Below are positions 45,614 through 55,803 of a stretch of 64,000 nucleotides of DNA, piece by piece. The notes beneath the pieces are model-generated. The model was not told the origin of the DNA. It worked only from the letters and a program-made list of their open reading frames with translations, and made no database searches. The DNA is from Clostridioides difficile (GTDB lineage: Bacteria; Bacillota; Clostridia; Peptostreptococcales; Peptostreptococcaceae). The stretch is from positions 1 through 64,000 of the forward strand of contig JABBZI010000006.1 in assembly GCA_012955965.1 (NCBI GenBank), written 5' to 3'. Both the position numbers and the translations under genes were made by a program. Each line of letters begins with the position of its first letter. Positions within the stretch are counted from its first letter, which is position 1.

Positions 45614-46810
45614 ATGGAGGATTTAACAAGATATAGAAATGAAATTGACGACATAGACAAAGAGCTTATTCAATTATTTGAAAAGAGAATGAATACAGTT
45701 CTTGAGATTGCTAAACATAAAATGAAAAATAACGCTACTATATTTCAAAAAGATAGAGAAGAAAAGGTACTAAGTAAAGCAATAGATAATTTGGATAATA
45801 AAGCATATTCTCAAGAAACCATACAATTTTTTAATTCTATAATGGAAATTAGTAGAGGATTACAAAAAAGACTAATGGATAATGATAGAGAAGAAAAATT
45901 TGAGTGTAGTTTAAATTCATCAAATGAGAAATTTGATTTGTCAAATATAGATAAATATAAAAGCTTAAAATATGAAATTAATAAAAAAAATATCCTAGTA
46001 GGGTTTCCCGGAATATCAGGCTCATTCACAGAAGAAGCACTAAACAAATTCTTTAACAAAAAAATATCTAAAAAACAATTTAAAGAATTTGAAGATGTTT
46101 TTATAGCACTTAAGAATAAAGAAATAGATTATGGAATAATACCTATAGAAAATTCATCTACAGGAGCTATTTGTGAAACTTATGACCTTTTAAGAAAATA
46201 TGGTTTTTATATAGTTGGAGAAGAATGTATAAAAATAGACCAAAATTTAATTGGAATAGAAGGTACAAAAATTGAAGACATTAGAGAAATATACTCTCAT
46301 CCACAAGGGATAGGACAGAGTAGTGAATTTTTAAAACAGAATAGCGGTTGGAAATTGATACCATTTAATAATACAGCAACAAGCGCTGAGCTTGTAAAAA
46401 AACTTCAAGATAAAACAAAAGCAGCAATTGCAAGTAAAAAAGCAGCAAATATTTATGGATTAGAAATAATAAGCCCTTGTATAAATGACATTGCGAATAA
46501 TTATACAAGATTTGTAGTAATTAGTAATCAGATACACATTGACGAAGAGTCAAATAAGATGAGCATAGTATTTTCTGTTGAACATGAAGCAGGAAAACTA
46601 TATAAAGTACTTGGATACTTTGCTGAAAATAATATAAATATGACAAAAATAGAATCAAGACCTATGAAGAATGCTTCATGGAGATATTTCTTTTATATAG
46701 ATTTTGAATGTTCTATATATAATCCAAAAGTGTATAATTTATTAGAATTGATAGAACATAATACAGCATATTTTAAATTTATAGGTGTATATAAAAATAA
46801 AATTGAATAG
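45614..46810 (+). CDS. pheA: Bifunctional chorismate mutase / prephenate dehydratase
   Basis: A 398-residue P-protein. AroQ-type chorismate mutase at about 1-90 (RNEIDDIDKELIQLFEKRM), prephenate dehydratase at about 120-300 with IPIENSSTGAI, YSHPQGIGQ and the catalytic NNYTRFVVIS (TRF), then an ACT domain at about 315-395 with NMTKIESRP for Phe feedback. The CM-PDT linker is longer than usual. Start two bases after aroC's stop. Confidence 0.95.
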   Translation: MEDLTRYRNEIDDIDKELIQLFEKRMNTVLEIAKHKMKNNATIFQKDREEKVLSKAIDNLDNKAYSQETIQFFNSIMEISRGLQKRLMDNDREEKFECSLNSSNEKFDLSNIDKYKSLKYEINKKNILVGFPGISGSFTEEALNKFFNKKISKKQFKEFEDVFIALKNKEIDYGIIPIENSSTGAICETYDLLRKYGFYIVGEECIKIDQNLIGIEGTKIEDIREIYSHPQGIGQSSEFLKQNSGWKLIPFNNTATSAELVKKLQDKTKAAIASKKAANIYGLEIISPCINDIANNYTRFVVISNQIHIDEESNKMSIVFSVEHEAGKLYKVLGYFAENNINMTKIESRPMKNASWRYFFYIDFECSIYNPKVYNLLELIEHNTAYFKFIGVYKNKIE

Positions 46811-46855
46811 GAAATAGAATTCTTTATTTAATTGTAATTATTAGGAGGTGTAAAG

Positions 46856-47665
46856 ATGAATTTTTTTGGTCTAGTAGGTGAAAAACTTTCTCATAGTGTT
46901 TCACCTCAAATCCATAAGCGAATATTTGAGATATTAAATATTGATAGTGCGTATAAAAATTTTGAAATATCAAAAGAAGAAATATCAAAGCTAGATACTG
47001 CTATAAAATTATTAGGAATACAAGGAGTAAATGTTACTGTTCCATATAAGGAACGTATTATGAAATATTTAGATTTCATATCACCAGAAGCAAAACGCAT
47101 AGGGGCAGTTAATACAATTTTACTTAAAGAAAATATATTATATGGCTATAATACAGATTACTTTGGTCTCGATAGTATGTTTAAAATGGCTAATATTGAT
47201 GTACAGGGAAAAGTAGCTGTTATATTAGGAACTGGTGGTGCTTCTAAAGCTGCTCTTACATATCTTCTTGATTCTGGAGTAGATAAAGTTTATGTTTCAA
47301 CTAGAAAAAAAGATAATAAAAAATTGTTAAATGATAAAGCTATATTAATAGACTATGAAGAACTTAAATATATAAAAGGAAATATAATGTTAAATGCTAC
47401 ACCAGTAGGTATGTATCCTAATGTGGGAATATCCCCAGTGCCAAAATCAATTATACAAAATTTTGAGACCTTAGTTGATTTAATTTATAATCCTGGAGAA
47501 ACAGAGTTTTTAAGAATTGGTAATGATATGGGTAAGAAAACTTGTGATGGTTTATATATGTTGGTAGGTCAAGCAATAAAGTCTCAGGAAATTTGGCAGA
47601 ATAGAAAAATAAATAATGATATTTTAGATGTTATATATAATGAATTAAAATTAGAGTTTTTGTAA
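46856..47665 (+). CDS. aroE: Shikimate dehydrogenase
   Basis: A 269-residue AroE, NADPH-dependent 3-dehydroshikimate reduction. LSHSVSPQIHKRIFE and NVTVPYKE (catalytic Lys) in the substrate domain, TDYFGLD, GTGGASKAALTYLLD nucleotide loop, NATPVGMYPN and DGLYMLVGQA. GGAGGTG precedes ATG. Note that aroD/aroQ (dehydroquinase) is not in this operon and must lie elsewhere. Confidence 0.96.
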   Translation: MNFFGLVGEKLSHSVSPQIHKRIFEILNIDSAYKNFEISKEEISKLDTAIKLLGIQGVNVTVPYKERIMKYLDFISPEAKRIGAVNTILLKENILYGYNTDYFGLDSMFKMANIDVQGKVAVILGTGGASKAALTYLLDSGVDKVYVSTRKKDNKKLLNDKAILIDYEELKYIKGNIMLNATPVGMYPNVGISPVPKSIIQNFETLVDLIYNPGETEFLRIGNDMGKKTCDGLYMLVGQAIKSQEIWQNRKINNDILDVIYNELKLEFL

Positions 47666-47676
47666 GGGGGATTATT

Positions 47677-48210
47677 ATGATAAATAAACCAAAAGAAAAA
47701 TTAATATTAATAGGTATGCCAGGAAGTGGAAAAACTACAATCGGTAAACTTCTAGCTCAAGAATATAATTGTAGTTTCTGTGATATGGATGATTATATAA
47801 GTGAAATATCACAAAAAAGTATAGCAGAATTGTTCTCAGAAGGAGAAGATGTTTTTAGAGACTATGAAACTCAAGCATGCAAAGAACTTTCTATTAGTGA
47901 TAAAACAGTGGTATCTACTGGTGGTGGTGTAATAAAAAAAGATGCCAATATGGAGATATTAAAAGAAACAGGTATAGTTATTTTTATTGATAGACCTGTA
48001 CAAAAAATTTTAGAAGATATAAATATTAATTCAAGACCTTTATTAAAGAATGGCAAAGATAGATTATACAACCTTTATGATGAGAGAATAAGTCTTTATA
48101 AAAAGTTTTCAGATATTGAGATTTTAAATGATAAGTCATTAAATAATGCTATATATAATATTACAAATGCAATAAGTGATAATTTTAAATTTGAGTTTAA
48201 AGAAAAATAA
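47677..48210 (+). CDS. aroK: Shikimate kinase
   Basis: A 177-residue AroK. P-loop GMPGSGKTTIGKLLA, shikimate-binding DMDDYI and the R-x-x-E segment FRDYETQACKEL, Gly-rich STGGGVIKK, and lid arginine NSRPLLKNG. GTAAGGGGG precedes ATG; gaps to aroE and tyrA are 11 bp each. Confidence 0.95.
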   Translation: MINKPKEKLILIGMPGSGKTTIGKLLAQEYNCSFCDMDDYISEISQKSIAELFSEGEDVFRDYETQACKELSISDKTVVSTGGGVIKKDANMEILKETGIVIFIDRPVQKILEDININSRPLLKNGKDRLYNLYDERISLYKKFSDIEILNDKSLNNAIYNITNAISDNFKFEFKEK

Positions 48211-48221
48211 TCTAGGGGGAA

Positions 48222-49070
48222 ATGAAGATAATGAATATTGTTATTGTAGGGCTAGGAGTTATAGGAGGTTCTTTTGCTAAATCACTAAAAAAAGCTGGAT
48301 ATGAAAATGTATTTGGAATAGATGTAGACCCAGAAACTTTAAAAAAAGCAGAAGAATCAAAAATCATAAAAAAAGGAAGTACTACAGGTAAAGAGTTGTT
48401 TAAGGAAGCTGATTTAATTATATTGTCTATATATCCTAGATTAATCGTAGACTTTTTAAATAATAATAAAAGATTCTTTAAAAAAGGAGCTATAATTACT
48501 GATACTACAGGAATAAAAGAAACACTAATTAATGATGTATTAAAAATAATTCCAGATGATGTAGATTTTATATTTGGGCATCCTATGGCAGGTAGAGAAA
48601 AAAAGGGAATTGATTTCGCAAGTGAAAAAGTCTTTAAAGGAGCAAATTATATAATTACTCCAACGGGTAGAAATAATATAAAGAATTTAGAATTGGTTGA
48701 AAATTTAATTTTGGAAATAGGATTTAAAAGAGTAAAAAAATTAACTTCACAGAAACATGATGAGATTATAGCTTTTACATCTCAACTTCCTCATGTCATG
48801 GCAGTTGCCCTTATAAATAGTGATGAAGAAGACAGAGATACAGGTAAATTTATTGGAGACAGTTATAGAGACTTAACTAGAATTGCAAATATGAATGAAG
48901 ATTTATGGAGTGAACTTTTTTTAGGAAATAGAGATAATTTACTAAAATCTATAGAAAATTTTGAGTCAGAAGTGAATTTGATAAAAGATGCTATTTTTAA
49001 TAATGATAAAAGTAAATTGGTAGAATATTTCAAAAAATCATCAATAAGAAGAGAAAGTCTAGAAAAATAA
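48222..49070 (+). CDS. tyrA: Prephenate dehydrogenase
   Basis: A 282-residue NAD-dependent TyrA, no fused mutase or ACT domain, making 4-hydroxyphenylpyruvate for tyrosine. Rossmann loop GLGVIGGSFAKSL, HPMAGREKKGID (active-site His), and QLPHVMAVALI with GDSYRDLTRIA downstream. A second ATG at 48231 (MNIVIVG) is also possible as start; the AGGGGG site lies two bases from the first and eleven from the second. Last gene of the aro operon. Confidence 0.94.
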   Translation: MKIMNIVIVGLGVIGGSFAKSLKKAGYENVFGIDVDPETLKKAEESKIIKKGSTTGKELFKEADLIILSIYPRLIVDFLNNNKRFFKKGAIITDTTGIKETLINDVLKIIPDDVDFIFGHPMAGREKKGIDFASEKVFKGANYIITPTGRNNIKNLELVENLILEIGFKRVKKLTSQKHDEIIAFTSQLPHVMAVALINSDEEDRDTGKFIGDSYRDLTRIANMNEDLWSELFLGNRDNLLKSIENFESEVNLIKDAIFNNDKSKLVEYFKKSSIRRESLEK

Positions 49071-49097
49071 AGATTGCTATTTAAGCTATATGTCGAT

Positions 49098-49185
49098 GGG
49101 TATAAATATAAGCGGTAGCATATTTAATTGTATTAGTATCTATAGTGTTAATACAATTAAATATGTTATTGATGTATTTATACCC
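49098..49185. repeat. Large nested inverted repeat after the aro operon
   Basis: Outer arms GGGTATAAATA (49098-49108) and TATTTATACCC (49175-49185) enclose inner 17-bp perfect arms at 49119-49135 and 49149-49165. No T tail follows. It may act as a terminator or RNA-stabilising structure, or be a small repeat element. Confidence 0.7.
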
Positions 49186-49332
49186 TTAAATATTGTCACT
49201 TTATAAATAATATTTAAAAAAATTGCCCTTTATTAACAATTTATGAAACTTAATTGTAAAAAGGAGTTATTAATAGTAAAATAAAGTGAATCAATTAAAT
49301 TATGGTTGTTAAAGAGGGTGAGGTGTAGCTAC

Positions 49333-51510
49333 TTGAAAAACAGTAGGCCAATAGTGAAAAATATGTTAATAGCAGTTATAGTGCTATCCTTTTTTAGTAT
49401 ATTTGCTTTTTTTTATGTGAGCAATATGGATAGTGTGTTAGAATCTGAAACAAAAAATTACCTATCTGAAATTAGTGCAGAAGGTAAAATTGCTATCAAT
49501 AGTAAATTGACAAGTAATTTGGACAAATTAGAGAATATTTCTAAACTTTTAGAGACAGAGGAGAGCTTTAATTTAGAAAAAACTTTAAAAATGCTAAAAT
49601 CATATAACAAAAACAGTAATTATAATAATCTTGGTATGATTTTAGCAAATGGGAAAGGTTATGCTGAAGCAATTTTTGGAACGGATTTTTCAGATAGAGA
49701 TTATTTTAAACTTGCCCTTAAAGGTAAATCTAATATATCAAAACCATTAATAGATAAAGCTACTGGAAAACTTACTGAGACATACGCTGTACCCTTATAT
49801 AATAAAGGTAAAATTGTTGCTGTGATTGCGGCTGATTATAATGTTGAGTTTATATCTGAATTCCTATCCATTTCCACATTTAATGGTGAAGGTTTTTCAC
49901 TTATATGTGATAGTAATGGTAATATAATTATTCCATCTTATCATAAAAATTTAAACTCAGATATTACAAATCTATCTCAAATTAATTTTGAAAAGAGATT
50001 TACTTTTAAAAATATGAAAAAGTCAGACCAAGGTGTAGTACAAGTTAAAGAATCTGGTGGAAAATTTTATATGGCATATACATCTCTAGGAATTAATGAT
50101 TGGTTTATAGCATCTTTTGTTCCAAAGATAGTTGTATCTAAAAAACTGAATGATTTAATGATAGTTACAATTATTGGTTGGATTATACTTTCATTTTTAT
50201 TTTTAGGTATTATAATGTACATATTATATTCAAAGACAAAGAGTCAAAAAACTATAGAAAAGATAGCATATACAGATTTTGTAACTGGTTATTCAAATTG
50301 GAGAAAGTTTGAATTAGATGTTAGAGATTTATTGAAAAATGATTTACAAAACAATAAATATGTAATGGTTATATTTGATATCGATAAATTTAAAGCGATT
50401 AATGATATTTATGGTCATAAAAAAGGAAACTTAATTTTAAAAAATATAGCTAATACTTTAGATGAAATAACTAATAATAATGAAACCTTTGCTCGTGTAA
50501 GTGCGGATAATTTTAATATCTTATTAACGTATAATACAAAAGAAGATATAATAAATACAATCAAAAAGATTATGGCGAATATTGAACTTGTAAACTTATC
50601 TTTTGGAATTTATGAAATTAAAGATAAAGCTTTACCTGTAAGTGTGTATAGTGATAGAGCTTCACTTGCAAAATCTTCAGTAAAAAATAATAGTGATGTA
50701 AATTTTGCTTTTTTTAATGATAAACTAAGAGATAAGCTACTACTTGAAGATAAGATAGAAAAAGAAATGGAATATGCACTTGAAAATGGTCAATTCGTAA
50801 TGTATTTACAACCAAAATATAATATTAAATTAGATAAATTTTGTGGAAGTGAAGCTCTAGTAAGATGGCAGTATACAGAAAATGAAGTCATATATCCAGG
50901 AGATTTTATTCCTATATTTGAAAAAAATGGATTTATTAGAAAGATTGATATGTATATATTAGAACAAGCTTGTAAGGAAATTAGGTTTTTATTTGATAAG
51001 GGTATCTCACCATTACCTATATCTGTAAACTTCTCAAGAGTTGATTTTTTTAAAAAGGATTTTACTTCAAAGATAGTAGATGTATGTAATAAATATAAAG
51101 TACCATATAATTTAATAGAAATTGAAATTACTGAATCTAGTATGTTTGGAGATATTGATACTTTATTTGATGTAAGTAGAAATCTACAAGATATTGGTTT
51201 TATAATTTCAATGGATGACTTTGGATCAGGATACTCTTCTGTAAATATGCTAAAAAATATCCCATTAAATGTAATAAAATTAGATAGAGGATTTTTTATA
51301 GATGAAAAAGATGTTGATAAAAGCCAAATCATTATAAAAAGCATAGTTTCTCTTATCAAGCAATTAGGAATAAGTGTCGTTGCAGAAGGAATAGAAACTA
51401 AAAACCAAATAAAAATGTTAAAAGAAGCAAATTGTGATATTGTTCAAGGATATTATTTTTCAAAACCATTGCCAGTTAAAGAATTTGAAAAATTAGTCTA
51501 TAAAATATAG
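49333..51510 (+). CDS. Membrane c-di-GMP phosphodiesterase, Cache-(GGDEF)-EAL
   Basis: A 725-residue protein: TM about 10-30, extracytoplasmic dCache sensor (30-270), TM about 275-297, a GGDEF-fold domain whose signature is degenerate (SADNF, 390-394), and an EAL domain with ordered motifs EAL (507-509, SEALVRWQ), VNFS, EITESS, DDFGSG, KLDRGF, AEGIE and QGYYFSKP. Catalysis is therefore expected only for the phosphodiesterase; the GGDEF may bind GTP as an allosteric activator. The frame opens at TTG 49306, but GAGGTG before TTG 49333 fits best. The cyclase gene starts 32 bp later. Confidence 0.9.
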   Translation: MKNSRPIVKNMLIAVIVLSFFSIFAFFYVSNMDSVLESETKNYLSEISAEGKIAINSKLTSNLDKLENISKLLETEESFNLEKTLKMLKSYNKNSNYNNLGMILANGKGYAEAIFGTDFSDRDYFKLALKGKSNISKPLIDKATGKLTETYAVPLYNKGKIVAVIAADYNVEFISEFLSISTFNGEGFSLICDSNGNIIIPSYHKNLNSDITNLSQINFEKRFTFKNMKKSDQGVVQVKESGGKFYMAYTSLGINDWFIASFVPKIVVSKKLNDLMIVTIIGWIILSFLFLGIIMYILYSKTKSQKTIEKIAYTDFVTGYSNWRKFELDVRDLLKNDLQNNKYVMVIFDIDKFKAINDIYGHKKGNLILKNIANTLDEITNNNETFARVSADNFNILLTYNTKEDIINTIKKIMANIELVNLSFGIYEIKDKALPVSVYSDRASLAKSSVKNNSDVNFAFFNDKLRDKLLLEDKIEKEMEYALENGQFVMYLQPKYNIKLDKFCGSEALVRWQYTENEVIYPGDFIPIFEKNGFIRKIDMYILEQACKEIRFLFDKGISPLPISVNFSRVDFFKKDFTSKIVDVCNKYKVPYNLIEIEITESSMFGDIDTLFDVSRNLQDIGFIISMDDFGSGYSSVNMLKNIPLNVIKLDRGFFIDEKDVDKSQIIIKSIVSLIKQLGISVVAEGIETKNQIKMLKEANCDIVQGYYFSKPLPVKEFEKLVYKI

Positions 51511-51542
51511 TCAATAAATCTTAAATGGGAGGTGGCAATTAA

Positions 51543-54500
51543 ATGATAAGGGCAAAATCTTTAAAGGGCATACTGAGTATTGTTTTAATATTTTTATTTA
51601 CAATAATTTCTTTTTCTGACTTTGCATTTAAAACCAATGTTCAAGAAGAAAAAAATAATAAAGTTAATTTAAAGGAAATATCTCTTCAAAGCTCTAATGC
51701 TATAAAAATAAAATTGGATAGTTCATTATCATTCATTAAAAGTGTATCAAATATGGTTTCATATTTTGATACTATAGATAATCAAGAAATAATTCCATTA
51801 TTGTCTAGAATATCAAAGGAATCTGACTTTCAAAGAATATCTATTGTATCTCCTAATGGGATAAGTCATACTAGTGATGGAAAAACTATCGATGTGTCAA
51901 ATTACGAATATTTCAAGAAAGCAATTAGAGGAGAAAGCAATATATCTGAGGTTGTAAAATCTCCAATTGATGGAAAAGATACTTTTGTTATAGCTACACC
52001 TGTATCAAAAAATAATAAGGTGATTGGAATTTTGTATGGTTCTTACTATAATGATAAACTAGCTGAATTTATAGATATAACAAGCTTTAATAGTGAGGGC
52101 TATATAGATATATTTGAATCTAGTGGACAATTTGTTCTAAAATCTTCACATACAAATAATCTTATTAAATCTAGTAGTAATATATATGATATATTTAAAA
52201 AAGCTTCTTTTGGTGAAAAATATAGCTACAAAAAAATATATGAGGATACAAAGAATAACAAAAGTGGTTTTACATCATATGAATATAAAGGAGAAAGGCG
52301 ATATGCAACTTATACACCAATTGGTGTAAATGATTGGTATGTGCTTTCTGTGATACCACAATATACTGTAAGAAAAAATATTGATAAAATAAATCAATTA
52401 GCATTTTCTCTGATTTTTAAAGTATTCTTGTTATTTATTATACTTATAATATATATTTTTTATAAAAATAATAAATCTCGAAGACACATATTAAAAACAA
52501 ACAAGGAAATATCTTCTATTACAAATAGCATACCTGGAGGAGTGCAAAAATGTATGATTGGCGAAAGGTATGAATTTAATTTTTTAAGTGATAGGTTTAT
52601 AGATTTATTTGGCTATACAAGAGAAGAAATAAAAACACTATTTAATAACGATTTTTACAATCTAATACATAAAGATGATGTAAAAAGGATAAAAGAGGAG
52701 ATTTCTGAGCAACTTCATAAAAATAAAACTATTGAATTAGAATACAGAGTTATAACAAAAAATTGTAATGTAGTATGGGTTTTAAATAAAGGAGAAGTTA
52801 TAACAGAACCTGACGGAAAAGAGTACCTTTGTTGTGTAACAGTAGACATCACAAAAACAAAACAATTAGAAAAAGAAATGGAACAAAAGAATTTAGAATT
52901 TGAGATGATATCAGAAAATGTTTTAGGTGGTATACTTATAACAGACTTTAATGAAGATTTTGCTATACAATACACTAATGCTGGTTATCTTTCTATGATT
53001 GGATATACCCGCAAACAACTAGAAAAAGAACTTAAATACAAAGCATGTAATCTTATTTTTCATGACGATAGAAAAAAGACTCTCGAAAATATAAAGTATC
53101 AATTGGACAAAAAAGGTATAGCTGTATATGAACATAGAATAAGAAAACGAGATGACAATCTTATTTGGGTTTCTGTAAAAGGAAGGCTCATCATTGATAG
53201 TGATGGAAGTAAAAAATGTATTTGGATTTTGACTGATATAACTGATTTGAAAAATATAGAGCAAAAACTTAAAATAAATGAAGAAAGAGTTCAAATTGCA
53301 TTAAAGCAAACATCAAACACTATATTTGAATATGATATAGAAACCAAATCACTTTTAAATACTAGTAAAGAGCTTGACAAGTACAATATTCCTAATATTA
53401 CTAAAAATGTTCCATATTCTTTAGTTGAATCAGGAATAATTCATAAAGATTTTAGTGATGATTTTATAAATATGTATGAAAAAATAATAAATGGAGCAAA
53501 AATAGCAAGTTGCATAATTAAGATAAAACTTCCAGATGAAAGTTATATATGGAATAAACTTACTTTGACTACGGTTTTTGATGAAGATGGGAAACCTGTA
53601 AGAGCAATCGGTATACAGGAAGATATAAGTGAGCAAAAAGAAGCAGAGATAAGATATAATCAAGAAGGTAAATATCATTCAGCTATATTGTCAGAAGCAA
53701 TGATAACTTATGAGATAAATGTATCAAAGGATACTTTTATAAGAGGAAATGAAAATTGGTATAAAGAATTTGGGATTAAGCCTGACAATAACTACTCTGA
53801 AATGGTTAGAAATATAGCAAAGAATATTATTCATAAAGATTATAAAGATTTATTTTTAAATACATTTTTGTGTAAGGCTTTATTAGCTGCATATAAGAAT
53901 AATATAAGCGAAATAAAATTAGAATATCGAAGAATGAATCAGGAAAATAAAATGATTTGGGTTATTTGCACAATGCATTTGATAAAAGATTCTATAACAA
54001 ATGATATAAAAGCTCTTGCTTATGTCAAAGATATTGATAAACAGAAAAATGAAGAAATTAGATTAAAAATAAAAGCAGAAAGAGATACCCTTACAGGATT
54101 ATATAACAAAGGGACTACAGAAAAGCTAATCAATGACTTCTTAGATTCTGAAGAGGCAAGTTTAGGAATTCATGCATTTTTAATTGTTGATATAGATAAT
54201 TTTAAATCTGTAAATGATAACTTAGGACATGTATTTGGAGATAAAGTATTATTTGAAGTTTCTAAACATCTAAAGCCCATATTTAGAAAAGATGATATAG
54301 TAGGTCGTATTGGTGGAGATGAATTTATAGTATTCTTAAAAAATATTCAATCTTTTGATAATGCTAAAAAGAAAGCAGAAAAAATATGTGATATATTTAG
54401 AAATTCTTATACTGAAAACAAAAAGACATATAAAATATCAGGTACAGTTGGAATTTCATTTGTTCCAGAACATGGGACTATATTTGAAGACCTTTATCAA

Positions 54501-54989
54501 AAAGCAGATATAGCACTTTATTCTGCAAAGAGTAAAGGTAAAGATAAATATGCACTTTATAATGATTGCGTCTATCAAGATGAAGTTAATAATAATGATG
54601 TTAATAATATAAATTATTATAATATAGAAAAAGTAAATAAATATGAAAAATCTAAACCTGTACTCAAAGAAGTCCTTGATTCCATTGATAATTATATATA
54701 TATAGTAAATCCAAATACTTATGAACTTATTTTTATCAATAATAAGGTATCAAATCTAGATTTAGAAATAAAATTAGGAGAGACTTGTTATAAATCATTA
54801 TTAAAATCTAATAAACCTTGTGATAATTGTCCTCTTAATGGATTGGAAGAAAATAAACATTCGAAATTCAAAATGGAGACAAATACAATTGGTACAAATA
54901 TAAGTATAGCAAGTTGGATTAATTGGATAGATGGAGAATATAACTGTCTTATAGAATGTATAGATATTTCTTTGTACAAAAATAAATAA
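51543..54989 (+). CDS. Membrane diguanylate cyclase, Cache-PAS-GGDEF
   Basis: A 1148-residue protein: TM near 10-30, dCache sensor to about 275, TM near 287-307, three or four PAS/PAC repeats (for example WVLNKGEVITEPDGKEYLCCVTVDIT, WVSVKGRLIIDSDGSKKCIWILTDIT, AIGIQEDISEQKEAE), then a GGDEF domain with intact GGDEF at 924-928 and an I-site RKDD five residues upstream, so product inhibition is expected. A further PAS-like module with PCDNCPL lies C-terminal to the cyclase, an unusual position. GGGAGGTGG precedes ATG. Paired with the upstream phosphodiesterase. Confidence 0.92.
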   Translation: MIRAKSLKGILSIVLIFLFTIISFSDFAFKTNVQEEKNNKVNLKEISLQSSNAIKIKLDSSLSFIKSVSNMVSYFDTIDNQEIIPLLSRISKESDFQRISIVSPNGISHTSDGKTIDVSNYEYFKKAIRGESNISEVVKSPIDGKDTFVIATPVSKNNKVIGILYGSYYNDKLAEFIDITSFNSEGYIDIFESSGQFVLKSSHTNNLIKSSSNIYDIFKKASFGEKYSYKKIYEDTKNNKSGFTSYEYKGERRYATYTPIGVNDWYVLSVIPQYTVRKNIDKINQLAFSLIFKVFLLFIILIIYIFYKNNKSRRHILKTNKEISSITNSIPGGVQKCMIGERYEFNFLSDRFIDLFGYTREEIKTLFNNDFYNLIHKDDVKRIKEEISEQLHKNKTIELEYRVITKNCNVVWVLNKGEVITEPDGKEYLCCVTVDITKTKQLEKEMEQKNLEFEMISENVLGGILITDFNEDFAIQYTNAGYLSMIGYTRKQLEKELKYKACNLIFHDDRKKTLENIKYQLDKKGIAVYEHRIRKRDDNLIWVSVKGRLIIDSDGSKKCIWILTDITDLKNIEQKLKINEERVQIALKQTSNTIFEYDIETKSLLNTSKELDKYNIPNITKNVPYSLVESGIIHKDFSDDFINMYEKIINGAKIASCIIKIKLPDESYIWNKLTLTTVFDEDGKPVRAIGIQEDISEQKEAEIRYNQEGKYHSAILSEAMITYEINVSKDTFIRGNENWYKEFGIKPDNNYSEMVRNIAKNIIHKDYKDLFLNTFLCKALLAAYKNNISEIKLEYRRMNQENKMIWVICTMHLIKDSITNDIKALAYVKDIDKQKNEEIRLKIKAERDTLTGLYNKGTTEKLINDFLDSEEASLGIHAFLIVDIDNFKSVNDNLGHVFGDKVLFEVSKHLKPIFRKDDIVGRIGGDEFIVFLKNIQSFDNAKKKAEKICDIFRNSYTENKKTYKISGTVGISFVPEHGTIFEDLYQKADIALYSAKSKGKDKYALYNDCVYQDEVNNNDVNNINYYNIEKVNKYEKSKPVLKEVLDSIDNYIYIVNPNTYELIFINNKVSNLDLEIKLGETCYKSLLKSNKPCDNCPLNGLEENKHSKFKMETNTIGTNISIASWINWIDGEYNCLIECIDISLYKNK

Positions 54990-55005
54990 AGAGGATTATG
55001 AGAAT

Positions 55006-55752
55006 ATGTTAAATAGTGTGAGTTTAATATTAGGCATAATATTTGCAATTTACTATTTTTATCTTAAAATAGTTTTTGGAGGTATTTCATTTAGTGAAAT
55101 TTTCTTGGTTGTAGGAATACTATTGATTGCTTATCAAATATTTAAGAAGAAAATTAGAGAAAAGAAGGTTTTCTATAAAGTGTTAAAGATAATAATTAGT
55201 GTCTTTCTAATAGTGTTCATAGTCACTGAAAGTTTAATTATTTTTTATCCAAAAAATAGCTTTGAATCAAAGAGTGATTATTTATTTATTTTAGGAGCAT
55301 CTGTAAAGAAGAATACACCAAGCACAACCTTAAAAGGAAGATTAAACACAGCCTTAAAATATTTAAAAGTTAATGATGAATGTTATGTGGTTGTATCAGG
55401 TGGTAAAGGAAATGGAGAAAATATAACTGAGGCAAAAGCTATGAAAGATTATCTTATAAAAAATGGTATAAATAAGGATAGAATAATAGAGGAAGATAAG
55501 TCTACTAATACTTACGAAAACTTTAAATATTCAAAATTAAAGATAGAAGAACATAGCAAAAGAAAACTAAAAGACTTAAATATAAAAATAGTAACAACGG
55601 ATTTTCATGTTCTTAGGAGTAAAATATTGGCATATAGAAATGAATATAAAAATACTTCTTTCTATGCTAGTAAATCAAAACTTTCATTTATACCTACTTA
55701 TTATACAAGAGAATTTTTTGCACTATGGAAAACAATTGTTTTTGATAGATAA
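55006..55752 (+). CDS. YdcF/SanA-type DUF218 membrane protein
   Basis: A 248-residue protein with three N-terminal TM segments (about 3-22, 28-44, 60-83) and a DUF218 domain: LFILGASVKKNTPS, LKGRLNTALKYL, VVSGGKG, EAKAMKDYLIKNGI, EDKSTNTYENFKYS, TTDFHVLRS. Members are linked to envelope integrity (SanA, ElyC) but the activity is unknown. AGAGGATTATGAGAAT precedes the ATG; 16 bp from the cyclase stop. Confidence 0.88.
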   Translation: MLNSVSLILGIIFAIYYFYLKIVFGGISFSEIFLVVGILLIAYQIFKKKIREKKVFYKVLKIIISVFLIVFIVTESLIIFYPKNSFESKSDYLFILGASVKKNTPSTTLKGRLNTALKYLKVNDECYVVVSGGKGNGENITEAKAMKDYLIKNGINKDRIIEEDKSTNTYENFKYSKLKIEEHSKRKLKDLNIKIVTTDFHVLRSKILAYRNEYKNTSFYASKSKLSFIPTYYTREFFALWKTIVFDR

Positions 55753-55762
55753 TAAATTAAGA

Positions 55763-55803
55763 AGACTGGATATAAATTATAAACTTATATCCAGTCTTTT
55801 TCT
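55763..55803 (+). terminator. Terminator of the phosphodiesterase-cyclase-ydcF unit
   Basis: AGACTGGATATAA (55763-55775) pairs perfectly with TTATATCCAGTCT (55785-55797), followed by TTTTCT. Confidence 0.9.

Noticed and set aside
49306-49332. Upstream TTG at 49306 as the start of the phosphodiesterase gene
   Set aside because: GAGGTG lies inside this extension and points to the TTG at 49333; the extra nine residues add charged sequence before the TM segment.
50790-51359. 189-codon ORF antisense to the EAL domain
   Set aside because: The sense strand has complete EAL motifs; the antisense product has no family features.
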